From contig CM018604.1 in NCBI GenBank assembly GCA_009192285.1, positions 992,001 through 1,056,000 on the forward strand: a DNA stretch of 64,000 bases. The letters run 5' to 3'. A program made the position numbers and the translations under genes. Positions 12,406-23,187 of the stretch are shown here, piece after piece (positions within the stretch are counted from its first letter, which is position 1; each line of letters starts with the position of its first letter). The notes below the pieces were generated by a model. It did not search any database, had not been told where the DNA came from, and saw only the letters and a program-made list of their open reading frames with translations. This DNA comes from Morchella semilibera. Taxonomy: Eukaryota > Ascomycota > Pezizomycetes > Pezizales > Morchellaceae.

Positions 12406-13161
12406 ATGGAGGGGGGGGGGGAAGGAAGGGACTTGTCACTCGTCTGCAGGACAGAGAGCTAGACACACACTCTCCTTCTCTTCAGGTTTCGGGGTTGCCA
12501 ACAAGAAGAGGGGTGGTGATGCGTGATGAGGGTGGCTGAGACACTGTTCCAGCCCCGAGATTCCAGCCACAGCTTTTTTTTCATATCTGTGTTTTCATCT
12601 ACAAGTATCTCTACCGGCAATTCAAGTTCCAATTGTACGATGATACCTGCATAGGCCTTCGTTCGTGGTGCCTGACTTAGTATAAACAAGTTCAAATTAA
12701 ATCGCCCTGATTATTGTGCTGACTGAACTGGTAGCAACCAACGAACGAAGCTTCAAACAGCCAAACATAACAGTTAGGACCACAGTCTAGGTAAATACAT
12801 GTAGGAAAGAGGAAGGTTTGCCAAGCTTTTGTAATCTTTAACCCTAGTCTTATTTCAGAGGGTCAATGTATCGGTCTGCGAGCACATCCGTTCAAGAACT
12901 ACATGTAGTGTTTCAGCTAAGCACCTGGCATAGCTATTACTGCTAATACACTTATCTACAACTCGTCCATCTACAGTATAATTCACACCCGCTGTATTAA
13001 ACATTGGGAACAGCTGGTTAGCTAGTACCAGAAACAAAAGAATGTGACAAAAGAGATTATAACAACACCCTTTCCCGAACGCCTCCCACAAGGAAAATAA
13101 AACCAAAAATACAAATGAAAGGAATTCCCAACACCTAGATCCATTAATTACCCTGCAAAGT
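12406..13161. other. Intergenic between the WD40 gene and the 1206-residue gene
   Basis: C/T-rich and G-rich tracts directly upstream of 12405 are likely promoter or 5' UTR of the WD40 gene. TACATGTA palindromes occur at about 12796 and 12900. No coding exon was recognised. Confidence 0.5.
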
Positions 13162-16100
13162 TTATACCCAAAGGATCCATCTTATAGCTCTAACGCTTCC
13201 TCTAAAAACACCTCTGAATATGTTCCACACGACTACAACTAGCCATGCCCACCACAGCACTCCTAGAACCACCCACTCCAATAGCACATAGCCTCCCCTT
13301 CTTATCCATCTTAGTTGTCGTCGTTTCCTCCTGGCCATCGCAGCAACCTGATCGTTGATCCCCTTAACAGCCAATGTACACGTTGTTGTCATTTCCTCAT
13401 TCAACTCGTCAGCTGATTCGGCGACATTCGTCAAGCTCGGCACCAACTCGGTCTCAATATCGTCCCTAATGCGATCTATCAACTTTCGTAGGTCTGAAAC
13501 TGTATTATCTGCGAATGATTTCGCTTTGCACACGAATAACTGCTCTGCGGCACCAATATCCCGTGATACAGCAATAGAGGAAAGCATATGTTCTTTCGCA
13601 GTAGCGACAATGCTAGCCGTACCCAAATTTCGCGCCCGCTTGGTGGTGATGCCACGAGCAAGGATGCCCGAACGAGTCAGATAAGCTTTTGCCATCATAA
13701 GCTCCTTGCGTGTTGCGAATACGGGCTCTTCAATGCTTTGCGGGGTATCGTTGCGGCCAGGAATGTCATTAGCTGCGGGGACCGGTGGTTTGGGTAGTGT
13801 CTTAATTGCTTCAAGCGCTATTGATCTAAAACGATCTATCGGGAGCATGCGCTTTTTATCGTTCACTTGAAAGATGACCGACCCTAATGGAGATGTATTC
13901 CTCGAGACCTCGTAGGTCGGTGGTGATAATCGAGAAGGCTTTGAAGTTCGGTCATCATCCGTATCTACGTCTGATGCCGCAAATTCGTCCTGTATAAGCC
14001 TAGGTTTACTGGCCCATTTCGGGAGAACAGGAGAGGAAGGGACGCCTGGTGCACCCAGAGAAAATGAACTTTTGTAATTTGTTGTCCTTGGGAGTTTCCT
14101 CGTATCTGGAACCTCAAGAGATGACCTCCCCCATGTTTGTCTAGACCTCCTTCCTTCGTCTTCCGCTTCGGATGCTGAGATTGTGTTTTCCCTAGATAGG
14201 CGAAATCTATCATCATCACTCCTGGACCCAACACTTTCTGCAAATATAGAGCCTGTAGGACTGGGCTGCGCCGATCCGCCCGGGTCTCTTTTGAAAATGA
14301 AGTGGTCGACTTTTGTGCCCACCTCATTCCGGATTTTTTCAACACGACCTTTTAGGCGATTTTTCCTGCTCTCCTTATCTTTGTCTTTGAGGGTTCCTTT
14401 GCGTACTAGGCCATCTATTTCCAAACTTTCCCTGCGCCGATCTAGACTACCCTCTCGTACTTTCACAAGTGCTTCCTGACCCCTCTCGAATAGCGTCTTG
14501 GCTGGACTTGCCTTTCTCTTCTCCTCTTTTGCGCCCTCGTCTTCTTTCTTTTTGACCCTCCCCCTTCCATCGGTGTCATATCCTTCGTCTCTGACCTTGG
14601 TTTTTGGCGGGCTCAAGGAAATTGCAATGCTCGGCACGACAACTTCAGCAAAGTCGACACTTTTCCTTCCTGCTATAGATGTTGATGTGAGATTCCCGTA
14701 CCTCTCCAAGGAGCTCTTACTGCCCCCAAGTGCAGGTAGACTCATTCCCGGCATTGTTGTCATTCTTGGGTAGTCTTGCTTTCTTGGATCTCCATTCCTG
14801 CCAGTAGTAGAATCGTAGTCCTCATCTGCAGAATACGTCCTTGCAGTAGGGTCTTGCATCCTCCCTCCCATCTCTGCCATCCATTCCAACTCTTCTTGCT
14901 CTTGGCGTCTCCGCCGTTCATCAGCATCTAGGGTATATGCATCGCCCCGCTTCTTTTTCGCCTTTTTCTTGCTATGTTTCCCGCCCGTGATGATGTCCCC
15001 CAGTTTTCGACGGCGACGATGGTGTTTTCGTTTTGTCTTGGCATCAATTTCGGCCCCAGATATGTCAATTTCCAAGTCCGAATATTCCGAGACATAATCG
15101 ACCTCACTCTCACTACTATGGCCGCTTTCATCAGAAGAACTGGGTGGGGCTGAGTAGTTAAAATCCTCGCTCCCATCTCGATGAGATCCAAGTTGTAGTA
15201 GTGAACGGTGAAACTCTCCAGATTGCTTCGGCTTTCTCTTACTATCCTTTTTAGTAGGGCCTTCTACACCATCATCTTCTAAATTCCGCAAACTCCGCCT
15301 CCTAAGATTGAGCTCAAATGAACCTCTATGCTTCTTATGCTCTCTCTCCAATAGGCTCTTGAGACTTGTATAGCTCCCACTACCTTTAACCTGTTCTTTA
15401 AGAATCTTCTCTGCTCTTTCGTCGCTCTTTTGTATTTCCTCCCGCCGTAACTGATCCGCTTCTTCGATCCAGTAGAACTCTGCGAGAAGTTCCTGTGGGG
15501 TGATAACCCAATCGAGCCGTGATCTTTTCGTTTTTGCAACACTCATACTTGGCTGTGGTGGACGCGGCAGCCTCGGTGGTCTTGTGTGCCCAGCCTCTAT
15601 CGAGTCGTGAACAGCCACCGCTACATCCTCAACCCACTGGCCAACTGCGAGCGGGTCTTCCCATGAAGAAAGATCTAGCTGAATCCGTTCCCGGTTCCTA
15701 ATTCTTTTATTTCTTATTGACATGAGAGGATTATAAACTCTTCCAGTGCTCAAGCTCGCGCCACCGTGCCTTGCTGAACCTATTAAAGGATTATCAGTAG
15801 ACGGATAGATCTCCAGTAATCTCTTGTAAAGATCTGAGAGCTCCAGCTGTCGCTTCGCCTTTAAAGTGCGCTGGATTGTGGCCTCGGTGAACTTGTATTG
15901 CCGTTGCAGCTCGCGGAGTTCTTGCTGCTCCTGCAAACAACGTTGTTTCTGTAACTGTAGATATGGGGAACCTGATGGTAAAGGTGATAATGGGCTAGGA
16001 ACACTTTGTCGTGGGTTTACTAGCCCTGGGGATGGTGGGGGTGAGGACGAAGGATTTAAAGGTGACAACCTTCTGGAACCATTCCCAGAACTATGGCCAC

Positions 16101-16782
16101 CGATTGAAATAGATCGCCGTGTATCAATACTGCTGGTCATCAAGAACCCGCGATTCGGAGAAACTGCGCGATCTTTCCCATGTATATTCCCTTGTTGTAT
16201 CTGCTGGCCAAACGCTGCTGAAGACGCGCTGAGCCACCGATCCTTTCCATCACCTACACCGTTGCCGAGGTCAGGAGCCCACATGTTGTTAGAGGCATTC
16301 CTGTGCTGTGCTGCTATTCTGCTCGACTCGACCTTCCTAGTAGCCCCACTCGCCAAAGCAAGAGAGACTATTCTCGCCGGGTCGCTATCCTCCGTTACCA
16401 ACTCCTCTTCCTCCAGCGCCATCGCCCCCCTATAGCCCCCTACTGGGTATTCTGGGCTAGATGTCCCAGCTGCCAATCCCTTGTGTCCATAGCCTCCTTG
16501 AAACACCCTCTCATCCTTATATCTCTCCCGCCCACTCTCTTCGTTCACGGTAGGGGTGTCGAGAAGGAACCCGCCTGTTTTCCGGGATTTAGTAGGTTTC
16601 CTTCCAAGCGAGAAAGCGCTCGATATAGTTCTACTCCGTGAGGACCCAGAAGATGATCTTAGAGGGGATGTGTGGGAGTTAGCGAGCGTCGATGAGGAAG
16701 GCTGATGTTGCACTTGTGAAGGGGCCAGGGTGGACTCAGTTGGCGGAAGGGAGGGTGTTCGTCGCGTGTATGGGATGGCCAT
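13162..16782 (-). CDS. Large basic, coiled-coil protein with C-terminal membrane anchor, function unknown
   Basis: This is a single long exon of 1206 residues from Met at 16782. The frame is open to 16908, but the extra 42 residues span a likely 5' UTR intron (donor GTAAGC at 16880, acceptor near 16797), so the downstream start is preferred. The N-terminal 250 residues are Ser/Pro/Gly-rich and disordered. A coiled coil follows (QEQQELRELQRQYKFTEATI and onward), then a more ordered block (SWEDPLAVGQWVEDVAVAVH, LDWVITPQELLAEFYWIEEA). Next come long charged K/R/E/D segments with nuclear-localisation-like clusters (KHHRRRRK, KKKAKKKRGD). A helical C-terminal region follows, ending in a double-arginine patch and about 35 hydrophobic residues rich in Trp/Val. 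The layout suggests an ER or nuclear-envelope protein facing the cytoplasm or nucleoplasm. I do not recognise a named family. Confidence 0.8.
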   Translation of the reverse strand: MAIPYTRRTPSLPPTESTLAPSQVQHQPSSSTLANSHTSPLRSSSGSSRSRTISSAFSLGRKPTKSRKTGGFLLDTPTVNEESGRERYKDERVFQGGYGHKGLAAGTSSPEYPVGGYRGAMALEEEELVTEDSDPARIVSLALASGATRKVESSRIAAQHRNASNNMWAPDLGNGVGDGKDRWLSASSAAFGQQIQQGNIHGKDRAVSPNRGFLMTSSIDTRRSISIGGHSSGNGSRRLSPLNPSSSPPPSPGLVNPRQSVPSPLSPLPSGSPYLQLQKQRCLQEQQELRELQRQYKFTEATIQRTLKAKRQLELSDLYKRLLEIYPSTDNPLIGSARHGGASLSTGRVYNPLMSIRNKRIRNRERIQLDLSSWEDPLAVGQWVEDVAVAVHDSIEAGHTRPPRLPRPPQPSMSVAKTKRSRLDWVITPQELLAEFYWIEEADQLRREEIQKSDERAEKILKEQVKGSGSYTSLKSLLEREHKKHRGSFELNLRRRSLRNLEDDGVEGPTKKDSKRKPKQSGEFHRSLLQLGSHRDGSEDFNYSAPPSSSDESGHSSESEVDYVSEYSDLEIDISGAEIDAKTKRKHHRRRRKLGDIITGGKHSKKKAKKKRGDAYTLDADERRRRQEQEELEWMAEMGGRMQDPTARTYSADEDYDSTTGRNGDPRKQDYPRMTTMPGMSLPALGGSKSSLERYGNLTSTSIAGRKSVDFAEVVVPSIAISLSPPKTKVRDEGYDTDGRGRVKKKEDEGAKEEKRKASPAKTLFERGQEALVKVREGSLDRRRESLEIDGLVRKGTLKDKDKESRKNRLKGRVEKIRNEVGTKVDHFIFKRDPGGSAQPSPTGSIFAESVGSRSDDDRFRLSRENTISASEAEDEGRRSRQTWGRSSLEVPDTRKLPRTTNYKSSFSLGAPGVPSSPVLPKWASKPRLIQDEFAASDVDTDDDRTSKPSRLSPPTYEVSRNTSPLGSVIFQVNDKKRMLPIDRFRSIALEAIKTLPKPPVPAANDIPGRNDTPQSIEEPVFATRKELMMAKAYLTRSGILARGITTKRARNLGTASIVATAKEHMLSSIAVSRDIGAAEQLFVCKAKSFADNTVSDLRKLIDRIRDDIETELVPSLTNVAESADELNEEMTTTCTLAVKGINDQVAAMARRKRRQLRWIRRGGYVLLEWVVLGVLWWAWLVVVVWNIFRGVFRGSVRAIRWILWV

Positions 16783-17981
16783 TTGGATTGGTAGATCTTG
16801 TAGAAGTGAGGACAGAGTGTTAGTGTATGGAGGGGGTGGGGGGTAGAATCTTGATGAGAGTAAACTCGAGGCTAGCTTACCAGGCACCGGTTTGGGAGAT
16901 GGAGACACCTTCTCACAGCTCCTTCTTTCCTTCTTTCCTTCTTTCCTCAGATTCCTTTCCCCGATGTTGTATTGTATGTGTGTGTGAGGGGGGGGTTAAT
17001 AGATTGTAAGATGGTTTGAATATCGTTGTGTTCGATTTTCGCAACTTCACCGTAGGAGGTATGTACCTAACTCTCCGTGTCTGTGATCCCCCGGGCTTGT
17101 GTCCATGTCTGTCCGGTCTGATGATGATCGGTAGCATTATGCCGCGCTTCATCTACGCCCAGCCCCAGTGTTCGCGCAACGTTCAAACCTTTCTTGGCGC
17201 CAAGTGACGCTTGTCCTCTTGCATGTGAGAGATGACCCAGATGCAATGTCTTAGGCACACTCAGACCTAACCCTGGAGCAACCGTCATGCATGAGTGATC
17301 TCCCGTGATCAACCAAGGTTTTTCCAGCTTCGGGTTTGTGGGTGCTTAGCGAATCATAATACACAGCTAAAGCTCGAGTGGGGTTTTTTTCTTTTCTTTT
17401 CTATGTGTTTATTGTGTAGGTGTAGAGTGTTTAGTTTCCTCTCTTATACACGCGTATGAAACATTCAAGAAACATCAATGCGCGGGGAGATTGCTAACAA
17501 GACAGCAGAGCCCTAGCACCGGAGGACAAATCTAACCCAACGGACCCTCCCGAAAGCGGGGGTCCCAGATACAAGCCATGATACCTGTCAAACCTCCTAC
17601 ATTATAGGTATCTACATATGTACATGTAGTTGTTAATAACGATCTTCAGTATTTAGCTAAACTCAGCGGTCCGTGCTACAGCTATCAAACTATTTTTCTT
17701 GTATTTCCGGTAGAAAGCTTCAATCTCTAAAATTCCAAGAAGCACAGGTCCGAGGTTTTACATGTTTGAAAAGAGTTAAAAAGTTAGACTTTAATTTGAT
17801 TTTTATCTTTGGTATAAACCTATGTTTTTTTGTTATCAGAGATAAGATCTTATTATAATTGGCTGGTCTGCAAATATTTTTGGTCCGTATCTTTATTTTC
17901 GATACCCACATGTATTAAAAGTTTATTTTGGGTTTATCAGGAATAGAATACATTATTACGGTTGTAAAAGAAACCATCGGC
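16783..17981. other. Intergenic; purine/pyrimidine tracts and 5' UTR intron
   Basis: The first part holds the putative 5' UTR and intron (16797-16880) of the minus-strand gene, followed by a (TTCC)n-like tract at 16920-16950. From 17340 on the sequence is AT-rich with no gene, and a TACATGTA palindrome lies near 17620. Confidence 0.5.
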
Positions 17982-18970
17982 TTAGATCAGAATCAAAGCA
18001 GCAACAAAAACTACTACCAACCAGGAAAATAGCAGGAAGGCTGGGACTACAGAAGAATACCCTCCATTAGCCTCTACGGCCATCTGACTCGAAGAACGGG
18101 GAGTTGGGGAGCTTGTCCTGGTAAGATCCTTCAAAACACCGGAGATTTCTTCTTGGGCAATATTGGGCCTCTGAAATGCTGTCGGCAGCTGAGAGGTCAT
18201 AGGCGGCTGAGAAGTCATAGGCGGCTTCTTAGGTTTCAAAGGTATGCATTGTTTTGTAGGCCCCTGCCATTTAAGGGCCCTGTTTATTTCCCATTTCTTA
18301 ACACAGTTGAAGCATGCATCAACCATATTCTTATATCCTTCACGACATATGCATGGAAAGACATCGCTATCCGCCCCAACTACACCAGTAGGCGGGGGGT
18401 GGTGCCTAGGGTCCGGTGGAGGGCTACCAGCTTTGTGAGCTCCATCAATTCCGTCGCAATATGTGAATAGGGAAGGAATTGGGGCACAATATTTGGGGCA
18501 AGGGATAACGTTGTAATCATCCACACACGTTTCGACCATAGCCAATAACATTGACCGGTGAGTGGCGTCTTTATCTGGATGTTCGAATAAACATTGGATG
18601 CACCCTGGAGCGTCTTGCAAGAACCCGCCACTGTTACACAGGCATTGTGGATCAAAGGCAGCATTAGAGGCCCTGTTGAGAACAATATTTTCTCCCAAAC
18701 CACAAGTAACTGATTATAGAAGCAATTATTAGTCTCATATTTACTAGTACACTTCATAGTAGGGATATGTAGCTTACATGCTCTCTTATAAGCACCGTCA
18801 CAGGCACTTTCACACTCTGCGGGCGGTGAGCTGATGTTAAAAACACTTGGTTCAACAAGATTATTTGGTAGAAGATCACCAGTGGAGCTGCTATGTGTAT
18901 TCTGCTGGGCGACTATAGTTGCGGCCAGAGATACGAGGGAGAAAGAATAAAAAAGACTGTTGAAGTGCAT
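17982..18970 (-). CDS. Cysteine-rich secreted protein with probable GPI anchor (two exons)
   Basis: Exon 1 is 18970-18778 and exon 2 is 18709-17982. The 68 bp intron has donor GTAAGC, branch CTAATAAT and acceptor AATCAG, giving 306 residues. The N-terminus is a signal peptide (MHFNSLFYSFSLVSLAATIVA). The mature part has many cysteines in CxC-type spacings (PAECESACDGAYKRAF, PQCLCNSGGF, PGCIQCLFE, CPKYCAP, VFPCICREGY, DACFNCVKKW). They are arranged as two similar cysteine modules. A Pro/Thr/Ser-rich stretch with a short repeat (PPMTSQPPMTSQLP) leads to a small-residue omega-like site (EANGGYSS) and a hydrophobic tail of about 22 residues. It is most likely a cell-surface GPI protein. Adhesion or a secreted-effector-like role is possible, but nothing in the sequence decides it. 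Confidence 0.8.
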
Positions 18971-20272
18971 GATAGCGGAAGCGTCTTATTTATTGTTGGC
19001 TGGTTGTCTTGTGAAAGCCCTAGTTGCTATTTTTCATTGGAGAGTAGATGATCAAGAATAGTGTAATTGGCGATTTATGTATCAAAGACCAAAGAGAAAT
19101 CTGTCTAAATCATCCTGAGTTGATATGTGTTTGAAATGTGCCCCGTCACCTACGAGCAGCCCCCCCTAACGCTGAAAAGCGATGTGGTGCTTGTCCTGTA
19201 CACGGAGAAAGTAAGAAGCCTAGGAACTATAGCGATCCTATGGTTTTCTTGTCGGTGTCTCCACCTCACGCGCGATAGATTTGATTGTGGTTTGTAAATG
19301 ACTTCTTTAATTCCAGTAAATCCCTAGTGTAGGTATGTGGTTCCTGGATATTGTGTCAGAAATCTTATCGATTCCCTCTATCTCTGGTGGGCCTGGTCCG
19401 AAAAAAATTGGAACCTACAGTTACAGGCCTAGAGCCTTTATAGCCCGTTTGCTATTTGTAGTCTTTTGGATCCAATGGATCCGCAGAGTACAAAAATATA
19501 AGACCCCGAAGCCCATGAAAATGTCCGGAGGTTGCGATTAGACAGATAGCCTTTCATCCAACCGAAAAGAAATCTTTTTAGGTCCGTTCCGCTGGTAGTA
19601 TGTTTAACAGATGCTTGATAGTTCCTGAAGTGAGCTCTCTTTGGGGCCTAGTAAACCAAGGGCTGCAATGCAATCGTAACAGGAGTTAATGAATATTGGC
19701 CGTGACATGCAAGGTCAAAACCCAATTTCAAATTTCCATTCCGTTGGCCTAATCTGGGATAACCTCGCAGATATTAAGTAAACCTTCCCACAAAATAGTA
19801 TTGTTTCTTGCGAGTACTCTTAAACGTCTCAATACGACCCTTGTAAGCTTGGGGGGTGGGTTGGGGGAGGAAGATTATCATTGGCACATACTATGTTACC
19901 CCCCCAAAAAATATCTGGCGGTCCACCTATTATCTCAAGAATTTGGAGTTCCTCGAGATTCATAAATCTCACTATATATCCGAGTGGCGCGCGCTTGTGT
20001 TGATTAATATTAGATCTAGTTGCATCATCGCGGTTATAGGGACGTTTCCAATATAGAAAACTACAAAAATACGTTGGGGTTCAGCCCTGACTGTGTGTCT
20101 TGGCGCAAACCGTCACACCACACCACCATCTCCCCCACCTGTGCAAGTTTGCTCTTGAAGCTTAGCGAAAGGGAGGAAAAACGACCAACGACCAACGACA
20201 ACCGCAACCTACTACGCGCCTCGTTCCTCACGACCCAAGTTTCTACGAACGAACCGGATATAGTCAGTAATC
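18971..20272. other. Intergenic between the GPI protein and eS25
   Basis: No gene is supported. The ORFs at 19335-19541 and 19856-20056 are short, lack motifs and have no splice partner. The last 150 bases are the probable eS25 promoter and 5' UTR, with the direct repeat CGACCAACGACCAACGACAA near 20180-20200. Confidence 0.5.
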
Positions 20273-20834
20273 ATGGTACGTCGCTATCCCTTCCAGCACC
20301 GACGGAGGGCATCTTGAGGATGGGCGGGCTTTGTGGCGATTAAGTGGCGATGGATAGCTGATGGATTCGAGATATAGGCCCCAGCAGCTGCCCAGGGAGG
20401 AAAGAAGCAGAAGAAGAAGTGGTCCAAGGGAAAGGGTACATCCACAGCTCACCTCCCGGGAATACTATCATGAACGAACACTAAATGAATCGGCCACCCG
20501 ATAATAGTTAAGGACAAGGCTCAGCACGCCGTCATTGCCGACAAGACCATCCAGGACAGACTCAACAAGGATGTGCAGACATACCGCCTGATCACTGTTG
20601 CTGTCCTCGTCGACCGCTTGAAGATCAACGGATCATTGGCCAGGAAGGCTCTCGCCGAGTTGGAGGAGAAGGGTGTGATCAAGAAGGTTGTCGGACACTC
20701 CAAGTTGTCAATCTACAGTGAGTTTCCTTACTTTTTTGTGGATCTTGGCGAATTGAGGCGGAGTATTCTGTGGTTACTTGGGTGAACTTTTGCTTACGAT
20801 GATAATAGCCCGTGCTGTTGCCGCGGCCGAATAA
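20273..20834 (+). CDS. RPS25: Small ribosomal subunit protein eS25
   Basis: Four exons: 20273-20275 (the ATG alone), 20378-20435, 20508-20717 and 20809-20834. All introns are GT-AG (donors GTACGT, GTACAT, GTGAGT) and give 98 residues, normal for the family. The protein starts [20 protein letters not shown] and contains the diagnostic [30 protein letters not shown] and [17 protein letters not shown], then ends in a Thr-Arg-Ala-rich tail. eS25 is a 40S head protein near the decoding and exit region, needed for IRES-driven and some non-AUG initiation. The one-codon first exon is common in fungal ribosomal-protein genes and places the start beyond doubt. It precedes the b5-like gene by 0.75 kb on the same strand. 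Confidence 0.95.
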
Positions 20835-21588
20835 GAGGGTAATAACGAGGATGGGTCCAATAAAAGTAAAATAAATTTCAATTTTTTTTTCCGGGTTGCA
20901 TTTCGTGTTCCGTACTATTTCAATGGGATTTCTGGGCCGGTGTCAGGTTCGACAATATCAACACAAGCAAGCAAGCTATGCGTACAAGCCCGTTCATGGG
21001 GGTCTGGAATGGGGTGGAAAGCTTGGAATATCCGAATTTGCAGTTTGCGACCGTCTATGGGCTTGGTGCTTAAGATCGAGCCTTTGGTTATTAGTGACAG
21101 GTGGGGTATTAGGGGCATCTTTCCTCTTGCTTCAACAATATACGTGATCATAACTTTATAATCCCCTGGCTTGTAATTGTACGCAAATATCCTGTTTCCC
21201 AATTTCTGATAAGCTCTTGGTTTCGTGGTTCGGGCGAGGTTGTGAATGCACAATGTATCATTTGGTGGTGTTGACACCCCTGGTTATTTTAATATATTGG
21301 CGGCATCCCGAAGCCGACAACCCGAGTCGTGGTCGCATGCGTAATAATACATTGGTCCGAACACCGCGCTCCTTGAGGATGACGAGCTCAAAGCTTGAGA
21401 AGGTTATTTGTAGCAGGATAGATATCTCCTACAGTTCAAGCTCCATCCCTGGAAAAAGGGACCCGTTGCATCGGATCAGTTAAACCCGTGTGTCTCATTT
21501 GAACATCTGTCCTCACAGAGATCACTCTCTCCTACAAAGTCGAACCACGACAGGTAAACTTCATTTTATCCACGATCAATACTCAAAT
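20835..21588. other. Intergenic between eS25 and the b5-like gene
   Basis: This is the eS25 3' flank and the promoter of the next gene. Small ORFs on both strands overlap each other without motifs. The in-frame region upstream of 21589 is open to 21490 but reads through likely 5' UTR. Confidence 0.45.
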
Positions 21589-22415
21589 ATGGCATCCGAA
21601 GACCCTACAGTTCGTAACCGTAAACCACTAGCTACCGATACCGACTCGGGCGGGCCAGTCATTGATGATTCCACCAAGAGAAAGATTGAGTCTGAGGTCC
21701 AAAGCGGCATCTCATTCCTCGATGTTCTTCGCGTCATCTCTGGAATAATGCTCCTTAGCAGTGTTATGAGCTGGTTCGTAACCGATGGCGAGAGCTTAAC
21801 ATGGGGTTACAAGCCAGCTGCTCTGAGATGGAATAATGTTAAGATGATGTTTGTAGGTTCTTCTATTCCTTCGGTTTGAGCATTACAGATACTAATTCAG
21901 CACAGCGGACTCCCCTAAACCTCACCGATGAGGAGCTTGCACGCTATGACGGCAAAGACCCTAACCTCCCAATCTACGTTGCTGTCAACGGGAGCGTCTT
22001 TGATGTTACCGCGAACCCGCACACCTACGGCCCTGGTGGTGGATACTATTTCTTCTCTGGACGTGACGCGGCGCGTGCCTTCGTGTCTGGCTGTTTCCGC
22101 GAGGATTTGACCTGGGATTTGCGTGGACTTGAAGAGATGTACATCAAGGGCGCTGAGCTTGAGACCGACCTAGCTGAGAAGGCTGAGATTGAAAGGCTTG
22201 AGGCAGAGGGCTCCATGGCAGGTAGAGTAAGATATCTTACAAAGAGAAGGGAGAAGAGACGGGTCGATGCATGGGAAAAAGTTGTCAAGTCGGTTGCCCA
22301 TTGGGACCAGTTCTTTAGGAATCACGACAAATATTTTTATGTTGGGGTCGTCACCCACCCAGATATAAGCGGAGAGCCGGTTAGAGAGCTCTGCCAGAAG
22401 CAAAAGAAACCTTAG
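21589..22415 (+). CDS. Membrane-anchored cytochrome-b5-like heme-binding protein (MAPR family)
   Basis: Exon 1 is 21589-21852 and exon 2 is 21906-22415. The 53 bp intron has donor GTAGGT, branch ACTAATTC and acceptor CACAG, giving 257 residues. A single membrane helix lies at about residues 40-63 (FLDVLRVISGIMLLSSVMSW). The heme/steroid-binding fold then begins with LTDEELARYDGKDPNLPIYV. It contains the MAPR pattern NGSVFDVTANPHTYGPGGGY and the tail FSGRDAARAF. As in Dap1/PGRMC proteins it lacks the HPGG histidine ligand and instead has tyrosines in the YGPGGGYYFF loop. Family knowledge suggests it supports cytochrome P450 enzymes in sterol metabolism at the ER. The C-terminal 100 residues are charged and helical and extend beyond a minimal Dap1. 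Confidence 0.9.
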
Positions 22416-22586
22416 GCGGTGGTAGGGTGGAATGAAAGGCAAGCACAGGTTGGGGCCATAAGGAAAATGGTCAAGTTTGGTGCTCTTTTATTATCTATAG
22501 TTTTCAATGAGATGGATTTGAACTCGTTTATATGATGATGGCAACGGATTGTCCCATACAAATTTGGACTTAGAGGGGGGGGGGTA

Positions 22587-22974
22587 TACCTTTGTGAAAC
22601 AACAGCTGTGGTTTATTAAGTGATTGTAAGTTCAAATTTTGAGCTCTTGGCACCAAAAACCGGTCGCCAAGAACTGAATATTTAAACTCAGAAGTTGTTG
22701 GCCGATACAGTGCATTCTAATTAAGTGCCTGTGGTTGAATTAAACGCCTTTGTGGTTAATTTAGTGAACCACACGGGTGTATACGTAGGGGTTTACCTTT
22801 GTGAAACAACAGCAAGTGATTGTAAGTTCAGATTTTGAGCTCTTGGCACCAAAAACCGGTCGCCAAGAACTGAATATTTAAACTCAGAAGTTGTCGGCCG
22901 ATACAGTGCATTCTAATTAGTGCCTGTGGTTGAATTAAACGCCTTTGTAGTTAATTTAGTGAACCACACGGGTG
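22587..22974. repeat. Imperfect tandem duplication of about 190 bp
   Basis: Two copies, 22587-22778 and 22794-22974, begin with TACCTTTGTGAAACAACAGC and end with GTGAACCACACGGGTG. They are nearly identical; the first copy has a short extra segment after the start block. Each copy contains a hairpin-forming core, with CTTGGCACC pairing with GGTCGCCAAG around an A-rich loop. It lies just upstream of the broken STAND gene. It could be part of that gene's promoter or a duplicated piece of an unrecognised mobile element. Confidence 0.85.
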
Positions 22975-23187
22975 GGGCCCCTTGTACCTAAATGTATATA
23001 AACGATTAGCCCTCACCTATTGAGCCCTCATAAACACTACATAATTCGGGATATCCCGCTGCTTAGTGTAGTTGCAGGGTTCCGCACACCATAACCCCGC
23101 AAAACACTGCTGAAGAGGGCTGTGGATCTTCTATTGGATCTATATGTACTTACAGGCCCACCAAACATCTAAAATTACTAAATAACC

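Noticed and set aside
16883-16908. Upstream start (MSPSPKPVPG) for the 1206-residue protein
   Set aside because: The segment spans a consensus donor (GTAAGC) and acceptor, so it is more likely 5' UTR with an intron; the Met at 16782 was preferred.
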